Positions 48,364 through 61,298 of a stretch of 64,000 bases of DNA are shown in pieces. Position numbers and translations under genes: made by a program. Position 1 is the stretch's first letter; the number at the start of each line of letters is the position of its first letter. Under the pieces are notes generated by a model. It made no database searches, was not told where the DNA came from, and saw only the letters and a program-made list of their open reading frames with translations. Origin of the DNA: Udeniomyces pyricola (taxonomy: Eukaryota; Basidiomycota; Tremellomycetes; Cystofilobasidiales; Mrakiaceae); assembly GCA_039545295.1 (NCBI GenBank), contig BCIK01000015.1:644733-708732 (forward strand). The letters are read 5' to 3'.

Positions 48364-50265
48364 ATGCCATCATTCAAACCCGACATCTTCAAAGGCAAAG
48401 TTCTTCTCTGTTCTGGAGGTCGCTCCGGCATCTGCTACAACATCTGCGAGCGCATCATGTCTCTTGGCGCCAACGTCGCCATCATTGGTCGAGAGTTCGT
48501 TTCCATCAATCCATCACACCAGACCCTCAGTCTCATCACATAGCACTCATTCACTCCATCCTCACATCTTCAACAACAGTGCCAAAGGTCTCCAAGAGTC
48601 CGCCGATCGACTGGCAGCGACTACATCGTCCCAATGCATCGCTTGTCCCGCAGATGTTCGCGACCAGCACGCGCTCACTCGGGCCGTCGAGCAATGTCTT
48701 CAGCAATACGGCAAGATTGATTACGTTATATGCGGTGCGTTCATTAATTCATCCCGAGTAGGCGTCCATGCAGCTCCTACCAGATTCCATATATGCCGCC
48801 GGAAGGAGAGCAACTATGCTTCTCAGCCAACCGGCTACTCTCTTGCCGTTAACCGAACGCACCTTCATGACTGACTTTGCGTTGTTCCTCCTCTCTATGA
48901 TGCAAATTGCATTGAATTTGTGGCACACTTTATGCTTCTCTCCAGGAGCGGTCAGTTTGTTTTCATCGTGATACCCGCGCAGTCAATAGATACGAGGTCG
49001 AAATTTGCTTTACGGGTGACAGCTGAGACTGCTCGCTCATCTGGCACATCCATTTCAAGGCTGGCAACTTCCTGAGCCCAATCGATCTGCTCAGTGCGAA
49101 TGCGTTCAAGACGGTCGTCGAGATTGGTGAGCGCGGGTCTCGTCTGTTCGAATAGCATAGCCGTTGGCACTGACGCAAGATCCCCTTCGTCCCGGTTGTC
49201 GACCCAGACTTGGTTCGTGCTTCAAAAGCCTCAGAGTGTGCTGCATCCCTTCATAACCTATCACGCGTCAACTCCACTGAGTCGTTCATCTTCTTGCTGC
49301 TTATTCAATGGCTTCGGCATCTGACGAACGAAATGCGACACTGATCTTCTGGCCGCGCAGCTCGGCACGTACAACCTGATCAAGCTCACTCTACCCCATC
49401 TCCGCAAAACCAAAGGGTCTTACATCCATATTTCAGCCACCCTCCATTACCGGTGAGGAAACCTTTGCTCGGCTACAGTAATCTGATTGGCGCTGCCCCG
49501 TATTGATGCTGTCTTGTATATGGTTGCGCATTCGATGCTCCATAGCGGGACGCCCTACCAAGCCCACGTTTCTGCCGCCAAAGCAGGTGTCGACGCCCTA
49601 TCGCAAGTGCTTGCTGTCGAGGAGGGGCCTCGGGGTGTGCGGTCAAATGTCATTGCTCCCGGTCCTATTGAGGGGACGGCAGGAATGGAGCGCCTGGGCA
49701 CCAAAGGTAGCCAAGGCGCGACTGAGAAACAGATTCCCCTTGGTAGGCAAGGCAAGGTGAGTATCTGTGTCGATACCTGACAGCGTCATCGGGTTGTTTG
49801 GCTTGGATTGCGCTGTCCTACTGCTGATTCCTAGAGACTCCCTGATTCTAGGCATCGGACATTGCGAGCATGGCCGTTTTCCTCTTTTCAGACGAGGGTG
49901 TGTCAAGACTTGCCATGTCTCGGCTCAAATATCCATTTCTTAGTCCACGCTGACTAGTCCTGTTCTTCTCTGGCTCTATCTGTAGCTCTCTGGATCAACG
50001 GACAAGTCTTTGTGCGTTGTGGTGCTTGCTCGAGCGGTACATGCGCGACCAGATAGTGATGGTGGTACACGCTGCGGGCTGACCTTTGATTCTTTTCGTT
50101 CTTTGCTTTCTTTTGCTTGATATGGATTAGGTTGTGGATGGCGGCCACTCACATACCTTTGCAAGTCCACTACCCTATCCGGAGAGTGTTCTCGATCCAT
50201 CAAAGGTCATGGATCTCATTCACGATCCTCGCGAGTCCAAGAAGCATAGTCAGAGCAAGCTTTGA
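48364..50265 (+). CDS. sps19: Peroxisomal 2,4-dienoyl-CoA reductase (Sps19/DECR2)
   Basis: Ten exons (48364-48494, 48580-48734, 48946-48950, 49060-49126, 49208-49212, 49361-49452, 49546-49756, 49852-49897, 49986-50011, 50131-50265) give 290 residues, the family length. The enzyme removes double bonds at even positions so unsaturated fatty acids can be beta-oxidised. It is a short-chain dehydrogenase: [11 protein letters not shown] binds NADPH, then [76 protein letters not shown] and VFVVDGGH. The usual catalytic Tyr four residues before the Lys is absent, as in this family. The C terminus is SKL, a peroxisomal targeting signal. Two 5-nt exons are needed to rebuild conserved motifs. Confidence 0.93.
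48946..48950 (+). other. 5-nt microexon (GAGCG) in sps19
   Basis: This exon is flanked by ctctccag and gtcagt. It joins a phase-1 exon ending ...VIC-G to a phase-0 exon starting GCTGGC, giving CGAAGNFLSP, the family's conserved NAG-type motif. Direct splicing without it shifts the frame into a stop. Confidence 0.8.
49208..49212 (+). other. 5-nt microexon (ACTTG) in sps19
   Basis: This exon is flanked by gacccag and gttcgt. It joins a phase-1 exon ending VEI-G to a phase-0 exon starting CTCGGC, giving VEIDLLGTYN; yeast Sps19 has a near-identical IDLLG segment. It was the only ag-N5-gt arrangement I found in that interval. Confidence 0.8.
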
Positions 50266-51842
50266 GGGGGAGCGTCGGTGGGGTCGGACCGGGGTTGCTG
50301 TGTTGGTGGGCAATTCTATGTGAGCCGGTCAAAGGGGTACTTCAGGATGAATGCGCCCAGGGAGTAGGCTCGATTCTAGTATGTCAAATGGGATAGCAGT
50401 ACTATGATGAGCGTGTCTTGTACGATCAATACTCGTGCAGATGGTGCAGGCGCAACAGCTACTAGATCGCGCGGTCGCCGGTCATCAGTGCATCAGCGCG
50501 AACGCATTAACGTCATTGACTTGGATTACAAATGAACTTATCTTTGAAACTTGCTTGTAACACTTGAAATTTGCAGAACTGACTAGTGATGCGCTAATAA
50601 CTGATCTTGGATATATATCGTTAGCGCGCTAAACTCTATGACCTAGCTAACAAGGAGTGATTCTCGTTGCGAGGCCGGCATCACAATACGAGCGGCTGAC
50701 CGGCGCGCAGCGCCATGTTGTATACCGTACGTTTCTGTATGAATGAGTAGTTGAAACCTGAGCGTATGTAGTATCGATTGATGAGGGAGTGACATCCGAT
50801 GGCAGTCATGGATGGAGTGTGGGCAAGGAAGGAAGGACTGAAGAGGGCAAGCGCTTGATTTGCTACTGATCAGTCATTGCGTCATCATGACCGAGGGTAT
50901 ATGATGATGATGATGTACATGATGGTTGAATATTGAACGAATTCCATCAAGTTGGAGCGTTGGGATATTAACGAGCCACGTTGGTTTAATATGCATCATC
51001 GCAAGTGATCGGTGGCCAGGGTGGCCAGCTGCTTGGCGCGCGAGGCCGCGAGGGCTGCTGTTTAATATATATTTAATCAAACCCTGCAGGAGCATCCAGC
51101 AGGGACGCCAGCCGTACTTGGAGCTTCAAACGCCGAACGTCCCCCTTGCATTAAGCTTGACATGCTTGACAGCTTGATCAACGTCTTGAAGTGGCTGGGC
51201 GTTTTGGAGGCTGTTGGGTACGTTGGTTAAGGTCGTATACGGAGAGGATCATGGTGACGAAGACGAAGACGAAGACGAAGACGAAGAAGATAATCATGAA
51301 TATGCATGAGCTGATATTGACTGGAAGCAATTATGCGTGAGGGCAAAGTTTGTATTGGCATCGTGACGGTATGAGACGTACTATGCGTACAGGCATATAT
51401 ATATAATCATTCTAGGAAAGGGCTGGCACGCTGACACGCAAGCACATCCAGACAGCTAGCTAGCTAGCGTGGCATAAGCTGGGCTGGACTAGAGTGAAAA
51501 TTTAATGATTCACATACGTTAGAGTAAAAATAAGAGGAATAATCAAGACAACCTTCCTGCATCCTGGCCAGCAAAGCCGCAAACCACCTCTCCTCCCCTT
51601 GTGGCTCTGAGTTCTGGAGAGCTGTCCCTTCGTTCTGATCACTGGCAGTCGCTGTCAGCCACCCCGTTCCTCGCTCCCACAGCCAGCCAGCTTCCATCGT
51701 TCAACCCGTTCCCTCCCCCCTCTCCCGTCCTTCAATCAATTTCTCTGCCTGCGCTCCTTTCTCACACCACACTACCTACACTCGGTCCCATTGATCACGC
51801 ACAACGATCCATTCTCCCACTTCTCACCCCCCTTTCTGCCTC
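50266..51842. other. Intergenic, 1.58 kb
   Basis: No gene was recognised. A (GACGAA)n repeat lies at about 51255-51290, and CT-rich sequence begins near 51650 as the white-collar leader. Confidence 0.6.
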
Positions 51843-54800
51843 ATGACCAGCCCAATGGCCGGCACCTTCCCCAATGGCGTCGCCGCGGACTCGGGCGAGA
51901 GCATCGGCTGGGACGACGCCGTGTTCTCTTCGTCGGGTGACCTACAGTTTCAGGTGAGCCTTTTTGCATGCATGTCGACTAGAGCCGTTGCTCCTCACCA
52001 GACTAGGATAGGTTGTCGCGCTTGCGTGGCGCGCGGGAAGCCAAGGGAGGGAGGGAGGCAAGGGAGGGACGTCAATTCGATTGGCCACATGCTCGATGGC
52101 TCGCAGGCCTCTCCGCGACGCATCGGTGCGGGTTCCTCCCCCCTTCCGTCATGCCTCATGTTGCATGTTGCATGTTGGCCCTCTGACGTCTCTAGTCTCA
52201 CGCTCTCATTCGACCATGTCGATGCATCCTTGGCCAAGACCCAAGAACCAAACGATTTCACCCAATGTTCATGCTCACCACGGCTCGGACACAAGTCCCA
52301 TGTGGCGTGACTGACTGACTGACTGACTGACTGTCAGAGTGAACCTCCTCCTTGCGCTGAGACACAAGCGCGCTGGGTATCGTCAGCGTCTATAGTCCCT
52401 TTTGCTCGTCCTCCATCCGCTTCAACCTTGTGCCAATCGCCTTCGCATGCTTTCCATCATGTTTTCGAGACTACGAACTTTCAATCCACTATGCCCGATC
52501 TCGTTTTTTCCTCGTCCTCATACGGCCTTCTGACCTAGCTTTCCCTCCCTCGGATCCCCTTCTGCCTCTGCACTCTCAGCTTCCCGCTTTCCTCGGCCCA
52601 TCCAGCCAAGCCGCTCCCGGCGGTGGAGTTGAGACCGCACCCAACAGATCGGTCGGCGATTGGAACGGCGCTGCATTTGAAAGCATGGGTGACGGCATGC
52701 TCTCTCTTGGTGATGAAGGTCCCGGCCAGACATGGGACAATCTTCCGAACTGGAGGTGAGCCTTTCCCGTTCTGGTTCTTCTGCCTAGAGGGGTTGTCCT
52801 CGCCACATGCGCTACACAGTCCGTATCGTGTGCGCACAGTGAGACTTACGCATCTCGGTACTTTGTTTGCTGTTATCCCCCAAGCTCTGCCATCACCTCG
52901 CCACCCCTCAAGCTCGAGGCTCAACCATCCTTTATTCCCGACATCAACCCTATCGAAGAATCAGTCACCTCTATTTCGCCTTCTCTCACCCTTGACGATA
53001 GCTCGAACCCATTGCATCTTCCGAACCAACCGACTGTCGAGCAGGCGTTCCCAAACGGTTCGCATCTCCTTCCTAGCGGACCGACCCTTGGTGCGATCCC
53101 GCCCGTTGGCAAGACCATGCCTGGTCTATACTCGAGCACCGGATTCGATGTCCTTGGTGTCTTGAGCAGGGTAGTGACGAGGCAGAACCCAAGAACGGTC
53201 CTGGGTCCCGTAGACTTCAGTTGCTCTTTCCTGGTTGTCGTGAGTTGCCCCGAACCTTGTTTGCGGTTGATTTTTCGGTCCTATCCGCTTTGTTGCATTT
53301 GGTTCCTAACGACCAATCTACCTGTCTACTTTCCGTCGTTCGTCTTGCCGCCATCGCCGCTCAGGACGTCCGCAAATACGATTCCCCCATCGTTTACGCT
53401 TCACCCACATTCTCTGAGCTCACCGGATACGAAGCCAAGGAAATCATTGGCAAAAACTGCCGATTCCTGCAAGGTACGAAATTTTGGGACTGGCTGTTTC
53501 GCTTCGTATGCGTAGATCGCGGTTTACTGGGAAACGGCGTGCTTACCACCCTTGTTCGCTTAGCGCCCAATGGGGAAGTCCAGAAAGGATCTCGACGCAA
53601 GTTTACCGATAACATCGCCGTGGCGCACCTCCAACGACAACTCGCCCAGGGCAAGGAGTGTCAAGCGAGCCTCATCAACTACAAGAAAGGCGGCGTTCCC
53701 TTCATCAACCTTGTCACTGTCGTACCTATCCCATGGGATACGGAGGAGATCATGTTCCATGTTGGGTTCCAGGTGTGTGCTCACACTGCTTGCGTCGGTG
53801 AGGTTTCAACCGCTCGATTTGGCTGTGTTCAAGCTAATTCGTCGATCCCATCTCGTTCTGTTGATCAGGTTGATCTCGTCGAATCTCCAAATGCCATTCT
53901 ACGCAACATCAAATCGGGCACGTACCAAGTCAACTACGCCGTCCTCAACAACCCACACCTTCCCATGGCGCCCGCCGGCCAGCTTGCGCATCCGCTTGCC
54001 CGGCTCGGTAGCAGCGCTCTGAACGCGGACATCATTGATGTTCTCGGCAGCAAGGCTAATATTGCCGAGTTCTCTGGAGGCGAGGATGCTCTCACCAACG
54101 AGTGGTTTAAAATGATGTTCGAACATTCCGATGGTTCGTCCGTTTTTTCCTTGTTTTTTTTTTTTTTCTCTTCTCGTCTCTGCCGTGCTCTTTCGGCCTC
54201 AGCGCTTATACTTGCCCGTTGATCGTTTTGTTTCTTTCTTGCCTACCAGATTTCATCCACGTCCTTTCACTCAAGGGTCAGTTCCAATACGTCTCGCCTT
54301 CGGTCCGACGAGTGCTCGAGTACGATCCCGAGGATCTCGTCAACAAGTTTGTCTCGGACATCTGCCATCCGTCCGATATCGTTCCCGTCATGCGAGAGCT
54401 CAAGGACTCGACTCAACTCGCACCCGACGGCCAAGCTGCTCGGACCGTCAACTTCCTTTTCCGCGTCAAGAAGAAGGCGTCGGGCATGGTTTGGATGGAA
54501 TGTACCGGTCGACTTCATGTCGAGGCCGGCAAGGGTCGCAAGGCCGTCATCCTCTGTGGCCGGGAGCGCGTCGTGCCTCGACTCGATTGGAACGTCATCG
54601 GCGACGCTGGAGGTCTTGCCCCGAGCGGTAAGGAAATGTGGACCACAGTCTCCTTCGAGGGACTCGTTCTCTACGCATCCAACTCGGTCAACACGCTCCT
54701 CCAACCCAAGGAAGAGGTCATCGGGGCTTCACTTCTCGATTTCATTCCCGCCTCCGAGAGTGCTCTCCCCACCCCACCCGCTCAGCCGGTCTCGGCTGGC

Positions 54801-56135
54801 AAGACCCTCGCGGTTAACGAACCCCCTCACGACCGCGTCCGACGAGCTCTCAAGGCTGCCAGCGAGGGCCACCCCAAGCGATCCTCGACATCGGTCCGCC
54901 ACCAAATGATCTCTCCCGCGACCGATTCTAAGGCCGCTCAGCTCCTTGAGGTCATCTCTGTGTTCTATGCCGTTGATGACTCACACCGGGTTTGGACTGG
55001 AGAGTCTAGCGCTCGATCGTCCAGCCCTTGGGATTCTACCTCGTCTAGCCCTTCAGGATCGGACCAGACGGACTCTTTCGATGTCGGTGGTGGCGTGGGC
55101 CCCTCGCAGAGAAAGGTCAAGCCCGTCTCCATCATCGTCCAGATCAAAGTCCTCGTCACGTCCCCCCTCTCGTCACCTCTCAATGCCGCCGAAATTCCTT
55201 CTTCCGCCATCTCTTCTGCCGACCTAGCAAGCAGTATCCTCGACCGAGCCACCATTCACGATGGCGATCGCGACGTCAACGAAGAGCTCGGTACCACTCG
55301 CTCGAGCGGTTGGCAATACGAACTTCACCAGCTTAAGAACGAGAACCGCAAGCTCAAGGATCTTGTCCTCAAAATTAAGGACGCTCGCCTCGGTCGACCA
55401 AGTAGTACCGGCAGCGCTGGTAGCACCGAGAGCAAGAGCAAGAAGAGCTTGGCCACGTCCTTGCCGAAGAGAAAGAGGGACTCGCCACTCTCGGCAGGAG
55501 GCATGGGTCCCCCGACGACGGTTCCGTCTAGAAGATCCTCGGCAAGCGACTCTTATGCTTCGCCTCATCTAGTCACCGCCTCTGCGCCGTCATCGTCCTT
55601 GGTTTCGTACCCTGCCGCAGACACGACGGCGGCCTCGTCCCGATCTTACGCCCTTCCAACTTACACCACTCATCCCTCGCAGCAGGTCCAGCAGCAGACG
55701 TACTACTCGCCCTCTTATTACTCACAACAACAGCAAGCCCAAGCTTTGCAGCAGCAACAGCATCTTCAGCAACACCAGCAGCAGTCTCAACACCCTCCCA
55801 ACACCTACGCTTCCTCACCCCTTTCCTATGCTGACCCATCCCCATACGACCTCTCGCCTCAACCTCCTTACGCCTCTCAGTCCTCGTCGTCATACTACAC
55901 CTCGCCTTCTTCGTCGCTTCATCCATCTTCGCTGCAGCAGCACCCGTCTCAACAACATCTCCACACGCCTAGTGCACCTCGTCAGCAGCAGTCCTCTGCA
56001 AGCTCGATTCCGACGTTTGCCGAGTATAGCGCCTTCATCCATCAACAGCAACGAGCCATGATGAGCAATCACGCCGCGTCCGCGAATAATTACCACCAGT
56101 CGGCAGACGGCGGTGGAGGTGGTGGATCATACTAG
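51843..56135 (+). CDS. wc-1: White-collar-1 type blue-light receptor
   Basis: Seven exons (51843-51953, 52580-52755, 52885-53239, 53365-53473, 53564-53772, 53869-54133, 54250-56135) give 1036 residues. The LOV domain (about 200-325) starts with SCSFLVVDVRKYDSPIVYAS and contains IIGKNCRFLQ, with the flavin-reactive Cys246, then INYKKGGVPFINLVTVVPI. Two further PAS domains follow (about 408-520 from DFIHVLSLKGQFQYVSPSV, and about 535-680 from TTVSFEGLVLYAS). Next come a basic NLS-like segment (KKSLATSLPKRKRD) and a Gln-rich tail. No GATA zinc finger follows, as in basidiomycete WC-1, where WC-2 supplies DNA binding (family knowledge). The first intron is long (626 bp); joining exon 1 to the acceptor at 52580 keeps frame but an extra small exon is possible. 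Confidence 0.94.
52309..52334 (+). repeat. (GACT)n repeat inside wc-1 intron 1
   Basis: About six GACT units lie just before a cag acceptor-like site in the 626-bp first intron. Confidence 0.9.
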
Positions 56136-56673
56136 TTGCCTGAATATCTCTTTCTTCCTCTAGTCGTTTTTTTCTTCGAGTTCCTGTCGCGTCCGCTCTC
56201 AGTCTTGTTTTCGTCCTCTCTGTTTTCTTCTTCTTTATCATCCGTCCTTTTGACTGCTTTGTCTGTTCTTTCGCGTATCCGACCAATATGCTCTTTTCCT
56301 TCTGATGATTGTCCTCAGCTTCTCCTTGCCTTCTCGATACGTCTGCTCGCCTTTTCTTCAGCCTTGTGGTTTTCAAACAGTCTATTCCCTCGACTATTCC
56401 TTGATCCGCTTTTTCTTGTTGGCTTCGTTCTATTATTATCTTTCGTCGTCCTCTTGGCCCTCTGACTTGCTCCTTCAATTTGTAGCCTCTCCATGACCCG
56501 GTTCTCGATTACCTTTGATTTTTATTCTATTTTCGCCTCTCTTACGTTTTCGCCATGACTGATTTTTTCTCTTCTCTGATATCCCATGTATCGGTTCACT
56601 CTTGTCGACTTGTGCGAGCATGTTTCGGTACAAAAGCAGTATGAAAGGGCTCATGAATTGGCGCCTTCGCTCA
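56136..56673. other. Intergenic between convergent 3' ends
   Basis: Very T-rich 3' flank of wc-1; no gene was recognised. Confidence 0.6.
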
Positions 56674-59600
56674 TCATCTCACGGAGACGGATGCCACGGG
56701 TAACAAGCCGAACCGCTGCGAGGGGGCGACGAGCTCCACTCCCGATCGCGAAGAGTCAACTGTCGAAGTCGCTTGGGTCGGAACTCCGATCCGTAATAAT
56801 GACGAGCGGTGCGAGTCGACGTGCGAGCCTGGACGGAGCGTGGACGACGCTTTGGACGCTCGAGAGTGTCCGTTGGATATTGCCGTCAAGGGAGCGAGCG
56901 TCGTCGGAATGCGAAGGAGAAGCGGGCGAAGCATGGTTTGTAGGCGAAGAATTTCGCTTGTGGCTAGTTCGTTCAATTGATCGACAAGACCTAAGGGTAG
57001 CAAGGCATCTGCCGCGCGAGCCTGGACGAGACAACGATAAGACAAAAGTAAGACCAGGCATCGATGGCAGGTTGACGAATATACGCGAGTATTGAATGTC
57101 ACTTACGGAATGGGCCATCTCCTCAATCAGCGTGTTCCATGGAGCCGCGCCCTCGGAGTGCTCAGGACACACGATGAGCTTAACAAAAAGGACGTCGTAA
57201 AGAGCTTGTAGCCGACCTTTGCCACTCCTCGTCTTCCAATCGGGAAGAACCACCAATTCACGTCCAAACGCATCGAGCAGGAGAGATGTATGGTTAGGTT
57301 GGGATTGGGGCGAACCGAATGTCCAAAGGGAGTCGACTAGAAGATAGAGCGCCGAGAGAAGAGGTTTGGATGGAGTGTGTGGTAGGAGAAGACTTGGCGT
57401 TGCCATGGATGCTGCAAAGATGGCGGGGACACATGGTTCAGAGGAAGATCGCTAGCAAAATCCGGAAAGCAACCCCAAGCAAGACTCACGTTGCCAGCTG
57501 TTGGTCAGCAATGTCTCTTGCACTAGAACATCGATCGAAAACAATTCGCTCAACCTCTCCACAGTTGATTTGGACGTTTTTGACAGCCATCGATTGACCG
57601 AGCGAGCGTAGACAGCGGATAGTCGGGTTGAGAAGTCGTCTATCAATCAAAAGCGGCAAATCAGCATACAACTCGGCCAACAGGAAGCGCATAGACTATT
57701 CACGAATGTAATCGTTCTGATGAAGTACAAACCCGGCAATTCAGTAGACCCGCCAAGGATGTCTTGTGCGACCGAACTGTTTGAGCCAAGATGACACGCA
57801 AGCCTGCCGATGAATGCGTCCTTCTTAATCGCGTTTGGTATAGATGATGCTGCCCCGCGATCGACCACATCCAGCAAACCCTCCAGTTCATGTACGATAC
57901 GATCGAGGGCTGCGTAGGACCTGGACCGATATGCCTCAACCAGTTTTCGAGCGAGCTGGTCTGTTGACGCCACAATCCGAAGCGTGTCAAGATCGGCATT
58001 GAAACGTGACGAGAGTGTCTCGAGTTCGCGAAGAATGGTGTCAAGGAGTGGCGTGCGTTCGGCAACACGGCGACGTAGAGCAGTCCGAAAGAGGGGTAGA
58101 GCGGTAGAGGGTGGTAAGCTCGACGTTGCCGAGGGAAAAGGGATGGATGGCGAAAAGAGGTAGATTGGTGGGGAGATGTCTGCACAATTCAGAGAAATCG
58201 CCTTATCAGCTCGATACGCTTTGATATGCCTCTTTGAAGTGGTGGCAGTGGTCTGATGATGCCAGCGCTACTTACCGCCCTCCGCGTCCTTTTCGCCTCT
58301 GTTCAAGAGCTCGAATTTTTCTTTGACGCCCGATTTCAGGCGTTCGGCGATCTCGTTCGTGCGTTGAGTACAAATCTCTGCGATCCTCGTGGCCCATCCG
58401 TCCTCAAGGACCGCAACGAGCGCATCGAGTTCGCTTGACTCCAAGCCCTGCAAGCGACTGAGAACTTCCTTGACGCGCCCGCGACCTTCCCAGACTTTAG
58501 CGATGGTGGACATGGAGGACGCGTAAGCAGCAAGGGTAGACTTGAGTAATATGATAGATTGAGATAACCACGTCGACAGGGTAGTAGAAAGTTGCGATGC
58601 AGAGATCAGGGAGGGATCCGAATCCGACGTCGATGCGGTGGGGAGAAGGAATGGGGCATATGATTTGACAGCCGGAGGAAGGTAGCGAAGCAGGAGAGGC
58701 GAAGATGGTAGCGTGCGGAGCAGGGCTGGGGTTGTCATGACGGGCGCATGTTTCGACAGCGTCGGGATTGAAGAGGATGATGAGGCGAACGCGTTGGACG
58801 AGGCGGAGACATTTTGTCGGTTCGGAGTCGGTGGTGGAAGAGAAAAGGGAAGCGAGATGGACGCCAAGCGGGATGCGCGCCGTTGGTGGGTTTGATCTTT
58901 GGATCGAGGTGTAGACCGGAGGTTACTTTTGGATGACGGCAAAGGAGATACGGTATCTTCCGTGCTGTCGTGAGTGGACTGACTCCTCGAGAAGGGGACG
59001 AATGGTGCTGGCTCTGGCTCCAATTCTTCGCCCTTCTCGATGGCCTCGGCAAGCGAGACTATCAAGCTCTTGCCGTCTGATGTCGTGGAACCAAAGACTT
59101 CTCGTGCCATTGCAACGGTCTCGCCGAGGACTGTAACGGTGTCGGACAGGACCTTGAGGACGTCGACGTCCGTGGACGGTTTGATTTCTTTACCGTTAGT
59201 GAGGGATGGCGAGTCGGGAAGGGTGATGCGGAGTTTTTTATGTTGGGGGGTATTAAGAGCAGCAGCAGCAGCGGTAGACTGCTGGGTGAGGTCCTGGAGG
59301 AGGCGAGTTCGCTGAACAAGGAGGACGGAGAGAGCTGCGGGCAAGGATATGGAGTCTAGCAGGATGATGGCGATGAGCGTTTGGGAGACATCCTACATGA
59401 GAAAGTATTGAGCCACCGCAATCGATGTCAGTAAAAGTTGGTAACAGCCAGATATGAGCTTCGGGAATGTTGAAGTGGCATCACTTACTGTAGGGAGCAC
59501 ACCGAGATCGCGCAGGCCAAATGTCGCTCGCTGAACAATCTGGGATCGAAATTGGCTCAGGTCTTCCCATTGTCGATGAAGAAGAGGCAGATCGATTCGC

Positions 59601-60715
59601 TGAGTGTATGAAATGACAAAGTTAGATGAGTCAAGGTTCATTGGTTCTGTTCGATACGAGCTCGTAGAGGGACGAACCGGGCCTTCTGTACTCTCGCCAG
59701 CCTCGAGATGTACGACGCGACCGAGGCAAAAGAGCCAAGCGGCTTGAAGGAATTGCTTATGTTCTAAAAACCGCCAAAGGGTTTCTGGTGCATCGAGGAG
59801 AAGCTTGGTCTGAGATGCAAGGGGAAGAAGAGCTGCCAGTTCTGTGTGAAGTGAACAGCGCAAAGCAATCATCATGAGCCACACGCTTCGACCCGTCTGA
59901 CGGTCCGGACTGAGAGCGAGACCTGGGTCGATGACGGACCCTCGGCTATGTTGTCGTCGCCAGCTTCGCTAGCAACGCTTCCACCGCGTTTACTTGCGCC
60001 GTCGGCGTAGGGTACGTCGCCAGCGGATTCCGACAGGCACTTCATCTCCTTGAGACCGGCCGAAAGCTTGCTGGAAGAGACGAAGAGCGTGGAAAGGGCC
60101 GCCGATGACGAGAGGAGGTCGCGGTATCGTTCGCTGATAGAAGAGATGGCCGTGCAGAAGGAAGTCCAGAGTATGGCCAAAGGGTAAGCATGATTAGGCG
60201 CGAGAAAGGGCAATCAAGGTGACGGAGGGACGTAAAGGAGCCATGCGACGGATAGAGATTGCTCACCCTACCATGGTCCGCAGCTCAGATCGTTTCGAAT
60301 TGGCAGTGGCTCTATGAACAGGAGAGGCCGTACAGAGTGAGTCTTTTCTTCTTCTTTACATGATCCTTCCTGAGGAGTGTGCGCCGTGTGCATGACGAAG
60401 TGATGCGACGCAGGGCAGATGGAGACGACGCGTCAGCTATCCGACTGACCTGAGCTTGGTCTCGACCCGCTTGACCTCGCCAACGGTCATCCGCTGGAAA
60501 AGCTCGTCAGGATCGGGTCTTGAGTCGTCCATCGGCACGAAACCTTGGATGCTACTCTGGTGGGAGCCCTGACGGGTCATGAGGAAGCTGCCGCCGCCGA
60601 AGCGGTTGGTCCGCTCGCTCGATGGAGACGGCTTGAGGGTGAGACCGAGACCATCAGCGGAGCGGTCGGACCTCGATGAGGTCAAGGTGGGACGGCGATA
60701 GGTCGTTTGCTCCAT
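56674..60715 (-). CDS. cog1: Conserved oligomeric Golgi complex subunit 1
   Basis: Ten exons (60715-60450, 60311-60267, 60133-59940, 59841-59678, 59599-59489, 59392-58276, 58179-57733, 57639-57490, 57411-57107, 57021-56674) give 1048 residues. The Vps51-type N terminus reads DELFQRMTVGEVKRVETKLR, SELRTMVGERYRDLL and later ALLPLASQTKLLLDAPETLW, FLQAAWLFCLGRVV and QWEDLSQFRSQIVQRATFGL. These are landmarks of Cog1, which tethers retrograde vesicles within the Golgi as part of lobe A (family knowledge). The C-terminal half is weakly conserved. Exon borders 59940, 57733 and 57107 rest on phase and branch-site fit. The intron at 59600-59677 is 78 bases with no stop in frame, so its retention would add 26 residues. 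Confidence 0.9.
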
Positions 60716-61295
60716 ATGAGTGGAGGAGGTTGGCCGGCGGGAAGGGTGAGGGCTGACGTAGATTGAGGTGATGGATCAGATGATATGGCGACAGAGATGG
60801 GAGAGGAAGTCTTGGGCAGTCACCACAATCGTCGTCGGATCATGAACGTGAATGCAGGAACGTCGGCATCATCGGATCATATCGCATGATCATATCAATC
60901 ATGAGGATTGAGTACTGAGTACGGAGCATCGACTATTGAGTATGCACGTATGTATATAACTTACCGGCTGTAGTACTGTCATGTACTATCATATAGATAT
61001 ATATATTATCAGGCTGTCCATCTGCACAAAACACGTACAGCTGTCCCGACTCGGATTACGCATGCCAGCCAATCGATTCGATGTACCGCGCATATCATGT
61101 ATATATTCGATGTGACATACATGATATTTAAGTAAAGCAGAAAGTAATTAAATCCATCGCACAGCGCGCAACAGCGCAACGTCGCGCTGATCATCGCATC
61201 CATCGCCGCCGTCTACACACACCCACACCCACCACACCCACGCCCACACCCCTTGACCTTGCCCTACACCTCCAACTCAATCCACTCACCACACC
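60716..61295. promoter_or_regulatory. Divergent promoter region COG1/PRE9
   Basis: A CACCC-rich stretch (61213-61252) lies 45-85 bases upstream of the proteasome ATG. AT-rich sequence is found at 60950-61150. No known proteasome control element was identified with confidence. Confidence 0.5.
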
Positions 61296-61298
61296 ATG
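61296..61298 (+). other. ATG-only coding exon of pre9
   Basis: ATG is directly followed by gtcagc, and the next exon (61400) begins TCTCGACGATACGAC after ttacacag, giving MSRRYD as in other alpha3 subunits. Confidence 0.8.
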
